From Chryseosolibacter sp966080355 (lineage in GTDB: Bacteria > Bacteroidota > Bacteroidia > Cytophagales > Cyclobacteriaceae), in assembly GCA_966080355.1 (NCBI GenBank), contig CBHROW010000041.1, positions 1-22,181 on the forward strand: a stretch of 22,181 nucleotides of DNA, read 5' to 3'. Numbering within the stretch: the first letter of the stretch is position 1; each line of letters starts with the position of its first letter. Below are positions 1 to 7,032 of this stretch, one piece after another. A model generated the notes under the pieces. The model saw only the letters and a list, made by a program, of their open reading frames with translations. It had not been told where the DNA came from and made no database searches. The translations under genes and the position numbers were made by a program.

Positions 1-197
1 TATATCGCCCGGATCTCGCGGAATATCAGGAACTCGAGGATAATGAATGTGAGCAAATAGCTGACTGCGAAACAAACAACAAACGAAACAACCAGGGCAT
101 TAAAATCCACGCTGTCGAACAATGACAAAAAAAGCGTGGTGATCAGGGCAATACAACCTGCTAGAAGTAGCGCGAGTGATCGGGAGTTGTAGACCAT
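1..197 (-). CDS. Sensor histidine kinase, N-terminal fragment (PhoR-like)
   Basis: Incomplete gene running off the left edge; 65 codons are visible from an ATG at 197-195. I translated it directly: it begins MVYNSRSLALLLAGCIALI and holds two hydrophobic segments (about residues 6-25 and 33-58) separated by a very short loop (DSVDF), followed by the basic FREIRAI stretch that enters the cytoplasm. This two-helix hairpin without a periplasmic sensor domain, directly downstream of an OmpR/PhoB-family regulator, is typical of PhoR-like kinases of Bacteroidota. The kinase domains themselves lie outside the window, so the function rests on topology and position. An unusually long 188-bp gap with inverted repeats separates it from the regulator. 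Confidence is good that it is a gene, moderate for the kinase identity. Confidence 0.72.
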   Translation of the reverse strand, partial: MVYNSRSLALLLAGCIALITTLFLSLFDSVDFNALVVSFVVCFAVSYLLTFIILEFLIFREIRAI

Positions 198-209
198 GCG
201 ATGCAAGAT

Positions 210-380
210 AGTAGGCAGTAGGCAAAGCCAAAGGCCAGTAGGCAATTAAAAAGTTAAATTGGAGGCTTGAAGGACTTCTCCTTAACTGCTCTCAAAATAT
301 AGAAATAGTAATCAGGCAGATTCTGAAATCGCAGGACATCTTTGCCAACTGGCCCGCCTCGGGCATTGCCAATTGCCAAC
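210..380. repeat. Intergenic word-repeat island 1 (AGTAGGCA / TTGGCAA)
   Basis: The gap between regulator and kinase holds three copies of AGTAGGCA (starting at 210, 217 and 237) near the kinase start and, near the regulator stop, the inverted words TTGCCAACTGGCC (342-354) and TTGCCAATTGCCAAC (366-380). GGCCAGTAGGCAA (233-245) and the reverse complement of 342-354 differ at one of 13 positions. The centre (about 250-335) shows no repeat or gene. Confidence 0.8.
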
Positions 381-385
381 TTTTT

Positions 386-1075
386 TTACCCGAGGTTGAA
401 TTTATACCCCACTCCTTTCACGGTGGCGATATATTCTTCGCCAATTTTCTCCCGGACCTTGCGGATATGAACGTCAACCGTGCGGGCGAGAACGTAAACA
501 TCGGTTCCCCAGATGTTTTGTAGCAGGTCTTCACGGCTAAATACTTTATTAGGATTTTGTGCCAGGAAATAGAGCAACTCGAATTCTTTTTTAGGAAGAT
601 TGATCTGTTTATTTTTTAGTTTGATCGTATAGCTGCTTCTGTCAATGGTGAGGTCTCCAATGGTGATCAATGATTGTGGAGCTTCTTTTTTCGATTCGCG
701 CCTGAACAATGCACTGATCCTGCTCATCAATGCGCGTGGCTTGATCGGCTTGGTGATGTAGTCGTCAGCACCCACATCGAACGCTGCAACTTCAGAATAC
801 TCTTCAGAGCGGGCAGTCAGAAATACAACGAATGCCTTTTGCATCTCCGGGATTTCACGAATCAACCTGCACGTTTCAACGCCATCCATCTTAGGCATCA
901 TGATGTCGAGCAGCACCAGATCAGGAATGAATTTTTTGGCAATTTCAACTGCTTTCGATCCATCAGCCGCTGTCTTGACATCGTAGCCACTCTTTTCGAG
1001 ATTATACTTGAGAAGTTCGAGGATGGGTTCCTCATCATCGACAACAAGTACTTTATGCATAGGCTTGTTTGCCAT
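386..1075 (-). CDS. Response regulator transcription factor, OmpR/PhoB family
   Basis: A 229-residue two-domain response regulator. The receiver domain (about 6-122) shows the acidic pair D13-D14, the phospho-acceptor D57 within LVLLDIMMPKMDG, T87, and K109 in the ITKPIKP motif. The winged-helix DNA-binding domain (about 135-228) ends with the family signature VDVHIRKVREKIG followed by TVKGVGYKF. It should be phosphorylated by the kinase encoded just downstream (1-197, same strand). The length is standard. The ATG at 1075 gives the short lead MANKP; a second Met six residues in (MHKVLVVDDEE) is a possible alternative start, and neither has a Shine-Dalgarno sequence. The regulated pathway cannot be read from sequence; the closest general comparison is PhoB, but no phosphate genes are nearby. 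Confidence 0.95.
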   Translation of the reverse strand: MANKPMHKVLVVDDEEPILELLKYNLEKSGYDVKTAADGSKAVEIAKKFIPDLVLLDIMMPKMDGVETCRLIREIPEMQKAFVVFLTARSEEYSEVAAFDVGADDYITKPIKPRALMSRISALFRRESKKEAPQSLITIGDLTIDRSSYTIKLKNKQINLPKKEFELLYFLAQNPNKVFSREDLLQNIWGTDVYVLARTVDVHIRKVREKIGEEYIATVKGVGYKFNLG

Positions 1076-1091
1076 AGATTCACATTTGTGT

Positions 1092-1099
1092 CAAAATTA
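1092..1099 (-). promoter_or_regulatory. Candidate -7 element of the response regulator gene
   Basis: On the minus strand the bases read TAATTTTG, a match to the Bacteroidota -7 consensus TAnnTTTG, 16 bp upstream of the start codon. The expected TTG near -33 is only approximate (TTC at 1121-1119), so the call is weak. Confidence 0.35.
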
Positions 1100-1160
1100 G
1101 CCAGTGAATAGTTGCTATGAAAATGCAGATGTCTTTGTTAACAATTCCTTAATATAGCTA

Positions 1161-1360
1161 AAAGCAGAAAGCAGAAAGCTTTCATCGGAACTTCAGAGGC
1201 CGCACTTCATTTTCTCGTTCGTTACAGTTTTACAGCGTTATGCAGGTATGACAGCAGGTTTTGAATAGCGTCTTTTTGCATACATGCAAATTTGCCTGAG
1301 GCACATACTCTGAGGTTCTGATACACAAGCCTTCCGCTTTCTGCTTTTTGCTTTCTGCTC
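1161..1360. repeat. Intergenic word-repeat island 2 (AGCAGAAAGC)
   Basis: AAAGCAGAAAGCAGAAAGC at 1161-1179 is mirrored at 1336-1360 by GCTTTCTGCT, TTTT, GCTTTCTGCTC, whose reverse complement is the same word twice. The right arm touches the stop codon of the aminopeptidase gene (1362-1360). The 155-bp centre contains no convincing gene; short open frames on both strands have no recognisable features. Confidence 0.82.
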
Positions 1361-2409
1361 TAAAGAAAAGGATACCGCTCGCTCAAATACTTCACATACG
1401 CCTTCAAGTCCGCATGGAACTTCAAGCTGTATTCTTCCCAAAAATTATCTTGTTTGGCCTGGTATCTTCTGAAGTTCATGAAGTATGCGTTGTTCGGCAG
1501 AACTTTCGCATAACGTGCAGAAGGATTTGAATTTTGAGTGAGCGTAAGTGTGTCGAGAGAATTGACGATACGCTGGATCATTTCCTTTTTCTTTTCCTTC
1601 TTCACATCGAGCGGATCGGACTCGTTCATCGTATTGTACAAACTATCTAGCTTCTCCGAACCGCGAAGCATGTGATCGGCAAATTTCAGATAATCTGCAT
1701 CATCGCTGTAATACGATTTATACTCTTTCGAGCTGACACCAAACCGATATGCCAGAAATTTTTCAGTTCCGCGATCACCGATGAAGGTCGCAAGATTTTC
1801 GTTGAAGTCGATGCTATCCTTGACGAAGATAGTTGCGTGTGACATCTCGTGAATGATCAGGTTGGCCAGATCACCTTCGCTACGCTCGAGCATTTTGCTC
1901 AATATCGGATCGGTGAACCATCCCAGCGTAGACCAGCCGCCAGGATTTCGAATGCTCACATCCCAACCTTGTTCAATAAGTTCCTCGCGTAAGTCAAGCG
2001 CCAATTGTTTATTGAAAAAGCCTTTGTAAGGCACTGAACCAATCACCGGAAACTTCCACTCTTTCGCTTTCAATCGAAATGGTTCGCTGGCAGTAACAAC
2101 CCACATGATCTCTTCGCCTTTTTGATCGAAAAGGGTTTTATAGTTTTTCGTGTCTTTCAATCCCAGCGAGTCAATTGCATAGCGCCTCACCTCGTTAATG
2201 AGCACAAGCTTTTGTTTGAGTGAATCCGGAAATTGTGGATCGTTTAGAAATTTCTCGACAGGTTTCGCGTTCCAGATGATATGGAGTTGCCCCCTACCCT
2301 GTCTGATGCCATACACTACAAGATCCCAGTAGACAGCCGTCAATACCATTAAAATTAACAACAGTGCGAGCAGAATTCGCTTAATGATTTTTCCAGCTTT
2401 CGATGCCAT
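1360..2409 (-). CDS. Predicted zinc aminopeptidase, membrane-anchored (PF10023/COG4324 family)
   Basis: A 349-residue protein with a basic N-terminus and one transmembrane helix or uncleaved signal anchor (about 9-31), so the catalytic part should lie outside the cytoplasmic membrane. The zinc-protease motif HEMSH is at 187-191, followed by NENLATF at 203-209, where E204 is the likely third zinc ligand. Upstream of it, the stretch GGWSTLGWFTDPIL (157-170) is a family signature. I recognise the family as the 'putative aminopeptidase' group from these motifs; substrate and physiological role are not known to me. It is a single-gene unit flanked by repeat island 2 downstream and a 340-bp divergent gap shared with recA upstream. 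The start is the first Met, directly before a classic basic-plus-hydrophobic N-terminus. Confidence 0.87.
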   Translation of the reverse strand: MASKAGKIIKRILLALLLILMVLTAVYWDLVVYGIRQGRGQLHIIWNAKPVEKFLNDPQFPDSLKQKLVLINEVRRYAIDSLGLKDTKNYKTLFDQKGEEIMWVVTASEPFRLKAKEWKFPVIGSVPYKGFFNKQLALDLREELIEQGWDVSIRNPGGWSTLGWFTDPILSKMLERSEGDLANLIIHEMSHATIFVKDSIDFNENLATFIGDRGTEKFLAYRFGVSSKEYKSYYSDDADYLKFADHMLRGSEKLDSLYNTMNESDPLDVKKEKKKEMIQRIVNSLDTLTLTQNSNPSARYAKVLPNNAYFMNFRRYQAKQDNFWEEYSLKFHADLKAYVKYLSERYPFL

Positions 2410-2703
2410 TCAACTTTCACCGCCTTTTACAAGGGCTGCATTTTTAGTAAGGTAATTGACGCAAGATAGTTGTTTAACAGTATTATTGAAGAGTTGCCGG
2501 ATCAGCAACCTGTTGATAATAATTCAATTAATGCATGGCGCTTAAACCAGAAATATTGTACTCCCAGAAACTGCGACATCAATTGACAATTCTTCCGATT
2601 TAATTTGACCCCGATTGATCATGCAATGCTTAACTTGCTGAGCATAAACGGCCGTGACGAACGCATACATTAAAGACAAATCCTAAAATTATTAGCTTTA
2701 AAT
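2410..2703. other. Intergenic region between divergent aminopeptidase and recA genes
   Basis: About 300 bp without a supportable gene. I found no long inverted repeat of the island type here. The only local symmetry is ATGCT (2624-2628) facing AGCAT about 10 nt further on. No clear Bacteroidota promoter for the minus-strand aminopeptidase gene was found. Confidence 0.5.
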
Positions 2704-2734
2704 ACTAATATTATTAGTTTATTAATTATCTTTG
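2688..2734 (+). promoter_or_regulatory. recA promoter with candidate operator
   Basis: TATCTTTG at 2727-2734 matches the -7 consensus TAnnTTTG exactly and lies 15 bp before the chosen recA ATG, giving a very short leader. Just upstream are a direct repeat ATTATTAG(C/T)TT (2688-2698 and 2710-2720, starts 22 bp apart, about two helical turns) and a perfect inverted repeat ACTAAT-ATT-ATTAGT (2704-2718). The palindrome falls in the spacer and near the -33 position, where no good TTG exists, so a regulator such as a LexA-like repressor could act here. The promoter is well supported; the operator is inferred. Confidence 0.6.
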
Positions 2735-2749
2735 AAAAACGATACACAA

Positions 2750-3787
2750 ATGAGTACCATGAATGACGCAAAAGAAAAATTGAAAGCGCTTCAACTTACT
2801 ATTGATAAGTTGGAGAAAACCTACGGTAAAGGAACGGTTATGAAACTGAGCGATGAAAAAGTTCAGGACATTCCCGCTATACCAACCGGATCGCTGGGAT
2901 TGGATATTGCGTTAGGTATTGGCGGGATCCCCCGTGGCCGCGTGATCGAGATCTATGGACCTGAATCGTCTGGTAAGACCACATTGACCATGCATTGTAT
3001 CGCGGAAGCTCAACGCAGGGGCGGACTGGCAGCATTCATCGATGCAGAACATGCCTTCGATAAAGCTTATGCTGAAAAACTTGGTATCGATACAGAGAAT
3101 TTGTTGATCTCACAGCCTGACAATGGTGAACAAGCACTTGAAATTGCCGATCACCTGATCCGTTCAGGCGCTATCGACATTATCGTAATCGACTCCGTTG
3201 CTGCACTTGTGCCAAAAGGTGAATTGGAGGGTGAAATGGGTGAAAGTAAAATGGGTTTGCAAGCGCGGCTCATGTCTCAAGCATTGAGAAAACTTACGGG
3301 TACCATTTCCAAAACCGGATGTTGCTGTATTTTCATTAACCAGCTTCGTGAAAAAATCGGTGTTATGTTCGGTAATCCGGAAACAACCACGGGCGGTAAT
3401 GCGCTCAAGTTTTACGCATCGGTTCGTCTTGACATCAGGAGAATCGGGCAAATCAAAGAAGGAGCAGATGATATCACCGGTAACCGCGTCAAAGTGAAAG
3501 TGGTGAAGAACAAAGTTGCCCCTCCATTCAAGGTTGTCGAATTCGATATCATGTATGGCAGAGGAATTTCGAAATCGGGTGAAATAGTCGACCTGGGTGT
3601 TGAAGTAGAAGTGATTCAGAAATCTGGTTCATGGTTCTCTTACAACGGCAACAAACTTGGACAGGGACGCGATGCCGTCAAACAACTCATCGAAGACAAT
3701 CCGGAACTGCTGGAAGAACTGGAGAAGAAGATCAAAGAGAAGCTTGGCGGTGTAGAAGCGAAGAAGGTGCTGGAAGAGAAGGAGTAA
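2750..3787 (+). CDS. recA: Recombinase RecA
   Basis: RecA forms ATP-dependent filaments on single-stranded DNA, performs homologous strand exchange and stimulates self-cleavage of LexA-type repressors. Numbering from the ATG at 2750 (345 residues; family about 345-355): Walker A GPESSGKTT at 70-78, catalytic glutamate E100 in FIDAEHA, Walker B IIVIDS ending near 149, and the DNA-binding loop L2 region NQLREKIGVMFGNPETTTGG at 197-216. The C-terminus is acidic and lysine-rich as usual. An in-frame TTG at 2732 would lengthen the protein by six residues, but that TTG is part of the -7 promoter element, so it cannot be the start if the promoter call is right; ATG 2750 or 2759 fits relatives better. 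Monocistronic, closed by a strong terminator. Confidence 0.98.
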   Translation: MSTMNDAKEKLKALQLTIDKLEKTYGKGTVMKLSDEKVQDIPAIPTGSLGLDIALGIGGIPRGRVIEIYGPESSGKTTLTMHCIAEAQRRGGLAAFIDAEHAFDKAYAEKLGIDTENLLISQPDNGEQALEIADHLIRSGAIDIIVIDSVAALVPKGELEGEMGESKMGLQARLMSQALRKLTGTISKTGCCCIFINQLREKIGVMFGNPETTTGGNALKFYASVRLDIRRIGQIKEGADDITGNRVKVKVVKNKVAPPFKVVEFDIMYGRGISKSGEIVDLGVEVEVIQKSGSWFSYNGNKLGQGRDAVKQLIEDNPELLEELEKKIKEKLGGVEAKKVLEEKE

Positions 3788-3807
3788 ACTTCAGTTGCAG
3801 ATAATAC

Positions 3808-3838
3808 AAAAGGCGAAGAGTTAAATTCTTCGCCTTTT
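3808..3838 (+). terminator. Rho-independent terminator of recA
   Basis: GGCGAAGA (3812-3819) pairs perfectly with TCTTCGCC (3827-3834) around a 7-nt loop. The stem can be extended by four A-T pairs and runs into six T at 3835-3840. It begins 21 bp after the recA stop. Confidence 0.93.
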
Positions 3839-3840
3839 TT

Positions 3841-4022
3841 GTTGCCGGGTACCAGACGGCCAGATTCCGGCAGCGCAGCTAGCCAGATGTCGAGCGACCC
3901 AAACGTGATGCGGGCCTGCATTCAATTGCGATACACCCGTCAAAATATTTTATGCTGACTCCGCGAGGAAGCATCTACGCGCTCCTCCCGGAAACCCGGC
4001 AACTGGTCTACCGGCTTGCCGA
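3841..4022. repeat. Intergenic word-repeat island 3 (GTTGCCGGGT / CCAG)
   Basis: Between the convergent recA and permease genes. GTTGCCGGGT at 3841-3850 has a perfect inverted copy ACCCGGCAAC at 3994-4003. Degenerate words with CCAG, GCCGG and GGTA surround both arms. Read from the permease side, the stop codon itself opens the pattern: TAG-TCGGCAAGCCGG-TAG-ACCAG. The island directly follows the T-run of the recA terminator. Confidence 0.72.
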
Positions 4023-5279
4023 CTAGTTCGCACGGATCGCAATCACCGGATCTAGTCTCGCAGCCATCGCTGCCGGAACGATTCCAGAAACAAGTCCAAT
4101 TACCGAAGACACTCCGAGACCGAGCACGATATTCTTGATCGTGAGTATGACAACGAGATCACCCAACGGAATAAAGGTGACAAAATAAACAAGTATGAGT
4201 CCTGCGAGACCTCCAATGAGGCTGAGGAAGATTGCTTCAAACAGAAACTGAAAAAGAATGAAGTAGTTTTTCGCGCCAAGCGATTTTTGCAAACCGATAA
4301 TGCTCGTTCTTTCTTTCACCGACACAAACATGATGTTGGCAATTCCAAAACCTCCAACAAGAATAGAGAACCCTCCGATGATCCAGCCTGCCGTTCCCAC
4401 TACGTCAAACAACTTTCCAATCGCATTAGCAATGGCCTCTGGTCTGTTCATTGCAAAGTTATCGTCTTCATTCGGCTTAAGACCACGTCTCACACGCAAC
4501 ATTCCTCTCATTTCATTCTCGAGTTCTACCAGACCAAAATCCGATTCATATCCTTTGATGCCTATTCTGGAAGTTGTTTCATACCAGGCTCCTGTACCTG
4601 TCTGGTAAAGTTTGCGGAAAGCCTGGTAGGGTATGATACACGTGTAGTCGTTACTGGTATTACCGAGGAAGCTTTGACCTTCGCGTTTGATAACTCCAAT
4701 GACCTGATATTTCAAATTTTTGATCTTGATCTCCTCGCCTACTGCCGACCGATCAGGAAATAGTGCTTTAGCTACTTCATGGCCGATCACCACAACGTTA
4801 CGGCCGCCTTCAAGTTCTTCAGGTGTGAAAAACCGCCCAAATTCCACGTTCACTTCAAAGATCTTGTCATACCCTTGTGAACCTCCAACGAGCCTCACTT
4901 GGCCAATGCTGTTGCTTTTGTATTTGGCCGTCTGATTACCCCGGCCTGCGAAGATTGCCATTCCGCTTTTGTGACGAAGATTCGCTTCTAAAAATTTGAA
5001 CTCATTGTATGAAGGATTAGGTCTTCTAAAATACACCCACCATTTGCGTTCACCCTCCACAATGAATGGCCATTTTTCAACATAGATTACGTTAGTGCCG
5101 AGGAAGTTGAGACTGTCTTTGATATTTTTTTCCAGGGAGTCGACCAGCGTCAATACAGTAATGATCGCGAAAATTCCGACCGTAACGCCCAACAGAGATA
5201 GAATGGTACGAAGCAGGTTAGACCTCAGGGCGCGCCATGCGAATCTGAAGCTTTCGTAAATCTGGGCCAGTGTTTTCAT
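4023..5279 (-). CDS. ABC transporter permease, MacB/FtsX type
   Basis: A 418-residue permease subunit with the MacB layout: an N-terminal amphipathic stretch, transmembrane helix 1 (about 22-46, LSLLGVTVGIFAIITV), a large extracytoplasmic MacB_PCD-type domain (about 47-285), and a C-terminal FtsX domain with three helices (about 296-415). The cytoplasmic coupling segment VKERTSIIGLQKSLGAKN sits between helices 2 and 3, and the ending DPVIAIRAN is the common MacB-family tail. Such proteins work with a separate ATPase and act as mechanotransmitters in export or lipoprotein handling. No ATPase gene is in the window, so the substrate cannot be inferred. The ATG at 5279 is followed by the usual MKTLAQIYESFRFAWRAL lead, supporting the start. 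Confidence 0.93.
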   Translation of the reverse strand: MKTLAQIYESFRFAWRALRSNLLRTILSLLGVTVGIFAIITVLTLVDSLEKNIKDSLNFLGTNVIYVEKWPFIVEGERKWWVYFRRPNPSYNEFKFLEANLRHKSGMAIFAGRGNQTAKYKSNSIGQVRLVGGSQGYDKIFEVNVEFGRFFTPEELEGGRNVVVIGHEVAKALFPDRSAVGEEIKIKNLKYQVIGVIKREGQSFLGNTSNDYTCIIPYQAFRKLYQTGTGAWYETTSRIGIKGYESDFGLVELENEMRGMLRVRRGLKPNEDDNFAMNRPEAIANAIGKLFDVVGTAGWIIGGFSILVGGFGIANIMFVSVKERTSIIGLQKSLGAKNYFILFQFLFEAIFLSLIGGLAGLILVYFVTFIPLGDLVVILTIKNIVLGLGVSSVIGLVSGIVPAAMAARLDPVIAIRAN

Positions 5280-5382
5280 CGGTAGTGTTTAACGGCTTTT
5301 CGGATTAGGATGTTGGTCGGTGGCAAACCTCAAAAATTACGTTTAAGACTCATAAATGAGGGTTTTTGTTACAAAAATGAAA

Positions 5383-5428
5383 AATCAGCGCTTCTTTGTC
5401 GAAAACGCTGATTCTCACCTTATTTTTG
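5383..5428 (+). promoter_or_regulatory. queA promoter inside an inverted repeat
   Basis: TTTG at 5395-5398 and TATTTTTG at 5421-5428 form a Bacteroidota-type promoter with a 22-bp spacer, about 50 bp upstream of queA. A perfect 8-bp inverted repeat, AATCAGCG (5383-5390) and CGCTGATT (5406-5413), brackets the -33 box with a 15-bp centre, which suggests an operator for a dimeric regulator. Confidence 0.58.
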
Positions 5429-5478
5429 CAACCTTATTTAAAAAAAGCCTTCATTAGGCGCATTCTGCTTACTCAATT

Positions 5479-6525
5479 ATGAAGTTATCTGAATTCAAGT
5501 TTGACCTTCCCAGTACCCTTATTGCTAACAGACCAGCCGAGAACCGCGATGAATCACGTTTGATGGTGGTTCACAAGGATTCCGGCAAAATCGAACACAA
5601 GGTCTTCAAAGACATTGTCGGATATTTTGGCGAAGGCGATGTTATGGTCGGTAACGACACCATGGTTTTTCCAGCGCGCCTCTATGGCCGTAAAGAAAAA
5701 ACAGGCGCCAAGATCGAAGTCTTTTTGCTTCGTGAGCTGAACGCAGAAATGCATTTGTGGGATGTGCTCGTTGACCCTGCGAGAAAAATCCGAGTAGGTA
5801 ATAAACTCTATTTTGGCAATGGCGACCTTGTTGCCGAAGTTATTGACAATACAACTTCGCGTGGACGAACAATCCGTTTTTTGTTCGATGGGGATTCCGC
5901 TGCATTCGATAAAGTGATCGAGACTTTAGGTGAAACTCCTCTTCCGAAGTACATCAAACGCAAAGTGGAGCCAGAAGACAAAGATCGTTTCCAAACCATA
6001 TACGCAAAAAATAAAGGCGCAGTATCAGCGCCAACTGCCGGACTCCACTTCACGCGCCAGTTGCTCAAGCGCCTTCAGATCAAAGGTGTTGAAATGAGCT
6101 ACGTGACACTTCACATCGGCCTCGGCACTTTCCGCCCGGTTGATGTTGAAGACCTGGCCAAACACAAGATGGATTCTGAAAATTTCATTGTGACCAATGA
6201 AGCTGTCGAGGCCGTCAACAAAGCGCTCGATAACAAGAATCGTGTTTGTGCGATCGGAACCACTACGATGCGCGCGCTGGAATCATCGGTGTCTGCTACG
6301 AACCGTCTGAAACCGCGTGAAGGCTGGACCGATAAATTCATCTTCCCTCCCTACGATTTCAAGATCTGCAATGCCATGGTCACGAACTTTCACATGCCTG
6401 AGTCAACACTGTTGATGATGACAGCAGCATTCGGAGGTTACGATCTCATCATGGAAGCTTACAAGGTTGCCAAGAAGGAAAAATATAAGTTCCTGACTTA
6501 CGGAGACGCGATGCTCATTGTCTAG
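5479..6525 (+). CDS. queA: tRNA preQ1(34) S-adenosylmethionine ribosyltransferase-isomerase QueA
   Basis: QueA transfers the ribosyl part of S-adenosylmethionine to 7-aminomethyl-7-deazaguanine in the wobble position of tRNA (Asp, Asn, His, Tyr), giving epoxyqueuosine. The 348-residue protein has the family length and opens with the diagnostic MKLSEFKFDLPSTLIANRPA. Further signatures are VSAPTAGLHFT (about 182-192), the HIGLGTFRPV stretch (about 213-222), AIGTTTMRALES, and NFHMPESTLLMM near the C-terminus. No other queuosine genes are adjacent, so it appears to be monocistronic with its own promoter. The ATG is the only sensible start. The gene faces the small membrane-protein gene across repeat island 4; I saw no classical terminator. 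Confidence 0.97.
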   Translation: MKLSEFKFDLPSTLIANRPAENRDESRLMVVHKDSGKIEHKVFKDIVGYFGEGDVMVGNDTMVFPARLYGRKEKTGAKIEVFLLRELNAEMHLWDVLVDPARKIRVGNKLYFGNGDLVAEVIDNTTSRGRTIRFLFDGDSAAFDKVIETLGETPLPKYIKRKVEPEDKDRFQTIYAKNKGAVSAPTAGLHFTRQLLKRLQIKGVEMSYVTLHIGLGTFRPVDVEDLAKHKMDSENFIVTNEAVEAVNKALDNKNRVCAIGTTTMRALESSVSATNRLKPREGWTDKFIFPPYDFKICNAMVTNFHMPESTLLMMTAAFGGYDLIMEAYKVAKKEKYKFLTYGDAMLIV

Positions 6526-6636
6526 GTGCCAGGAGCCAGTTGCCGGAATGCCAGTTGCGAGTAATTCTGAAACTTACTGTACTTGCAGCTGTGATAAATC
6601 GGTTCCGGTAACCGGAAATCCGGAATCGGGCAACTA
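6526..6636. repeat. Intergenic word-repeat island 4 (CCAGTTGC / CCGG)
   Basis: Directly after the queA stop the words TGCCAG, GCCAG, TGCCGG and TGCCAG follow in close order, with CCAGTTGC twice (6536-6543, 6551-6558). AGTTGCC (6538-6544) is inverted at 6629-6635, where it overlaps the TAG stop of the facing gene. Within the right half TTCCGGT-A-ACCGGAA (6603-6617) is a perfect 15-bp palindrome. Confidence 0.78.
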
Positions 6637-6888
6637 GAATTTCAATCTCTTCGTCAGATAGAGAAACGTAAAAATCGCCACCGGGTAGACGATGAAGTAT
6701 TGTGGTGCTGGATAAAAAAAGCGAAGGAACATCCCGAGAGGCGCCAACAGTAACATGATCGCTCCGACCAGGAACAAAATCTTTCGTGTCCGCTCCATCG
6801 GCTGTTGAATGACAGTCACTATTTCGTAGATCAAAAATCCAATCACACCTACGTTGAATGCGATGAGGAAAAGGCGGAGAATGATCAT
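6634..6888 (-). CDS. Small three-helix membrane protein of unknown function
   Basis: From the ATG at 6888 the protein has 84 residues, starts MIILRLFLIAFNVGVIGFLI and is almost entirely membrane-embedded: helices at about 2-24, 33-52 and 58-79, separated by short basic or proline-containing turns (QQPMERTRK, RFFYPAPQY), ending in KRLKF. I do not recognise a named family. An upstream in-frame ATG at 6927 would add 13 less typical residues (MQRNLTYLGIIKH) and would place the start inside repeat island 5, so the downstream start is preferred. It lies divergent from ispD and convergent with queA, which gives no functional hint. It is likely a real gene because of the clean hydrophobic pattern and because islands flank both ends. 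Confidence 0.65.
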   Translation of the reverse strand: MIILRLFLIAFNVGVIGFLIYEIVTVIQQPMERTRKILFLVGAIMLLLAPLGMFLRFFYPAPQYFIVYPVAIFTFLYLTKRLKF

Positions 6889-6919
6889 GTGCTTAATTAT
6901 GCCTAAGTACGTTAAATTC

Positions 6920-7015
6920 CTTTGCATTTCCGTTGCGAACCATTGCTGTCTTTACTTGTTTTGCGTTGAAAATTCATAAACGCGGAGACGCGAGGGATCG
7001 CAAAGTTGCGCAAAG
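6920..7015. repeat. Intergenic word-repeat island 5 (CGCAAAG)
   Basis: CGCAAAG at 6999-7005 and GCGCAAAG at 7008-7015 follow AACGCGGAGACGCGAGG (6979-6995). The inverted counterparts are CTTTGC (6920-6925), TTGCG (6933-6937) and TTTTGCG near 6959-6965; GCGTT (6963-6967) faces AACGC (6979-6983). The island lies between divergent genes and reaches into the possible 5' end of ispD. Confidence 0.68.
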
Positions 7016-7032
7016 AGGCTAAAGCACAGATC

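Noticed and set aside
674..1111. A 145-codon plus-strand frame across the response regulator
   Set aside because: It is antisense to an unmistakable receiver domain, and its composition (many H, R, F, C) is typical of a shadow frame.
1238..1441. Short minus-strand frame of 67 codons over island 2
   Set aside because: It spans repeat words and overlaps the end of the aminopeptidase gene, with no recognisable feature.
2624..2643. ATGCT/AGCAT symmetry as a repair-regulon operator
   Set aside because: It is only 5 bp per arm and far from the recA promoter; the palindrome at 2704-2718 is better placed.
2732..2749. TTG at 2732 as the recA start
   Set aside because: The TTG is the end of the -7 promoter box TATCTTTG, and the added residues are not found in relatives.
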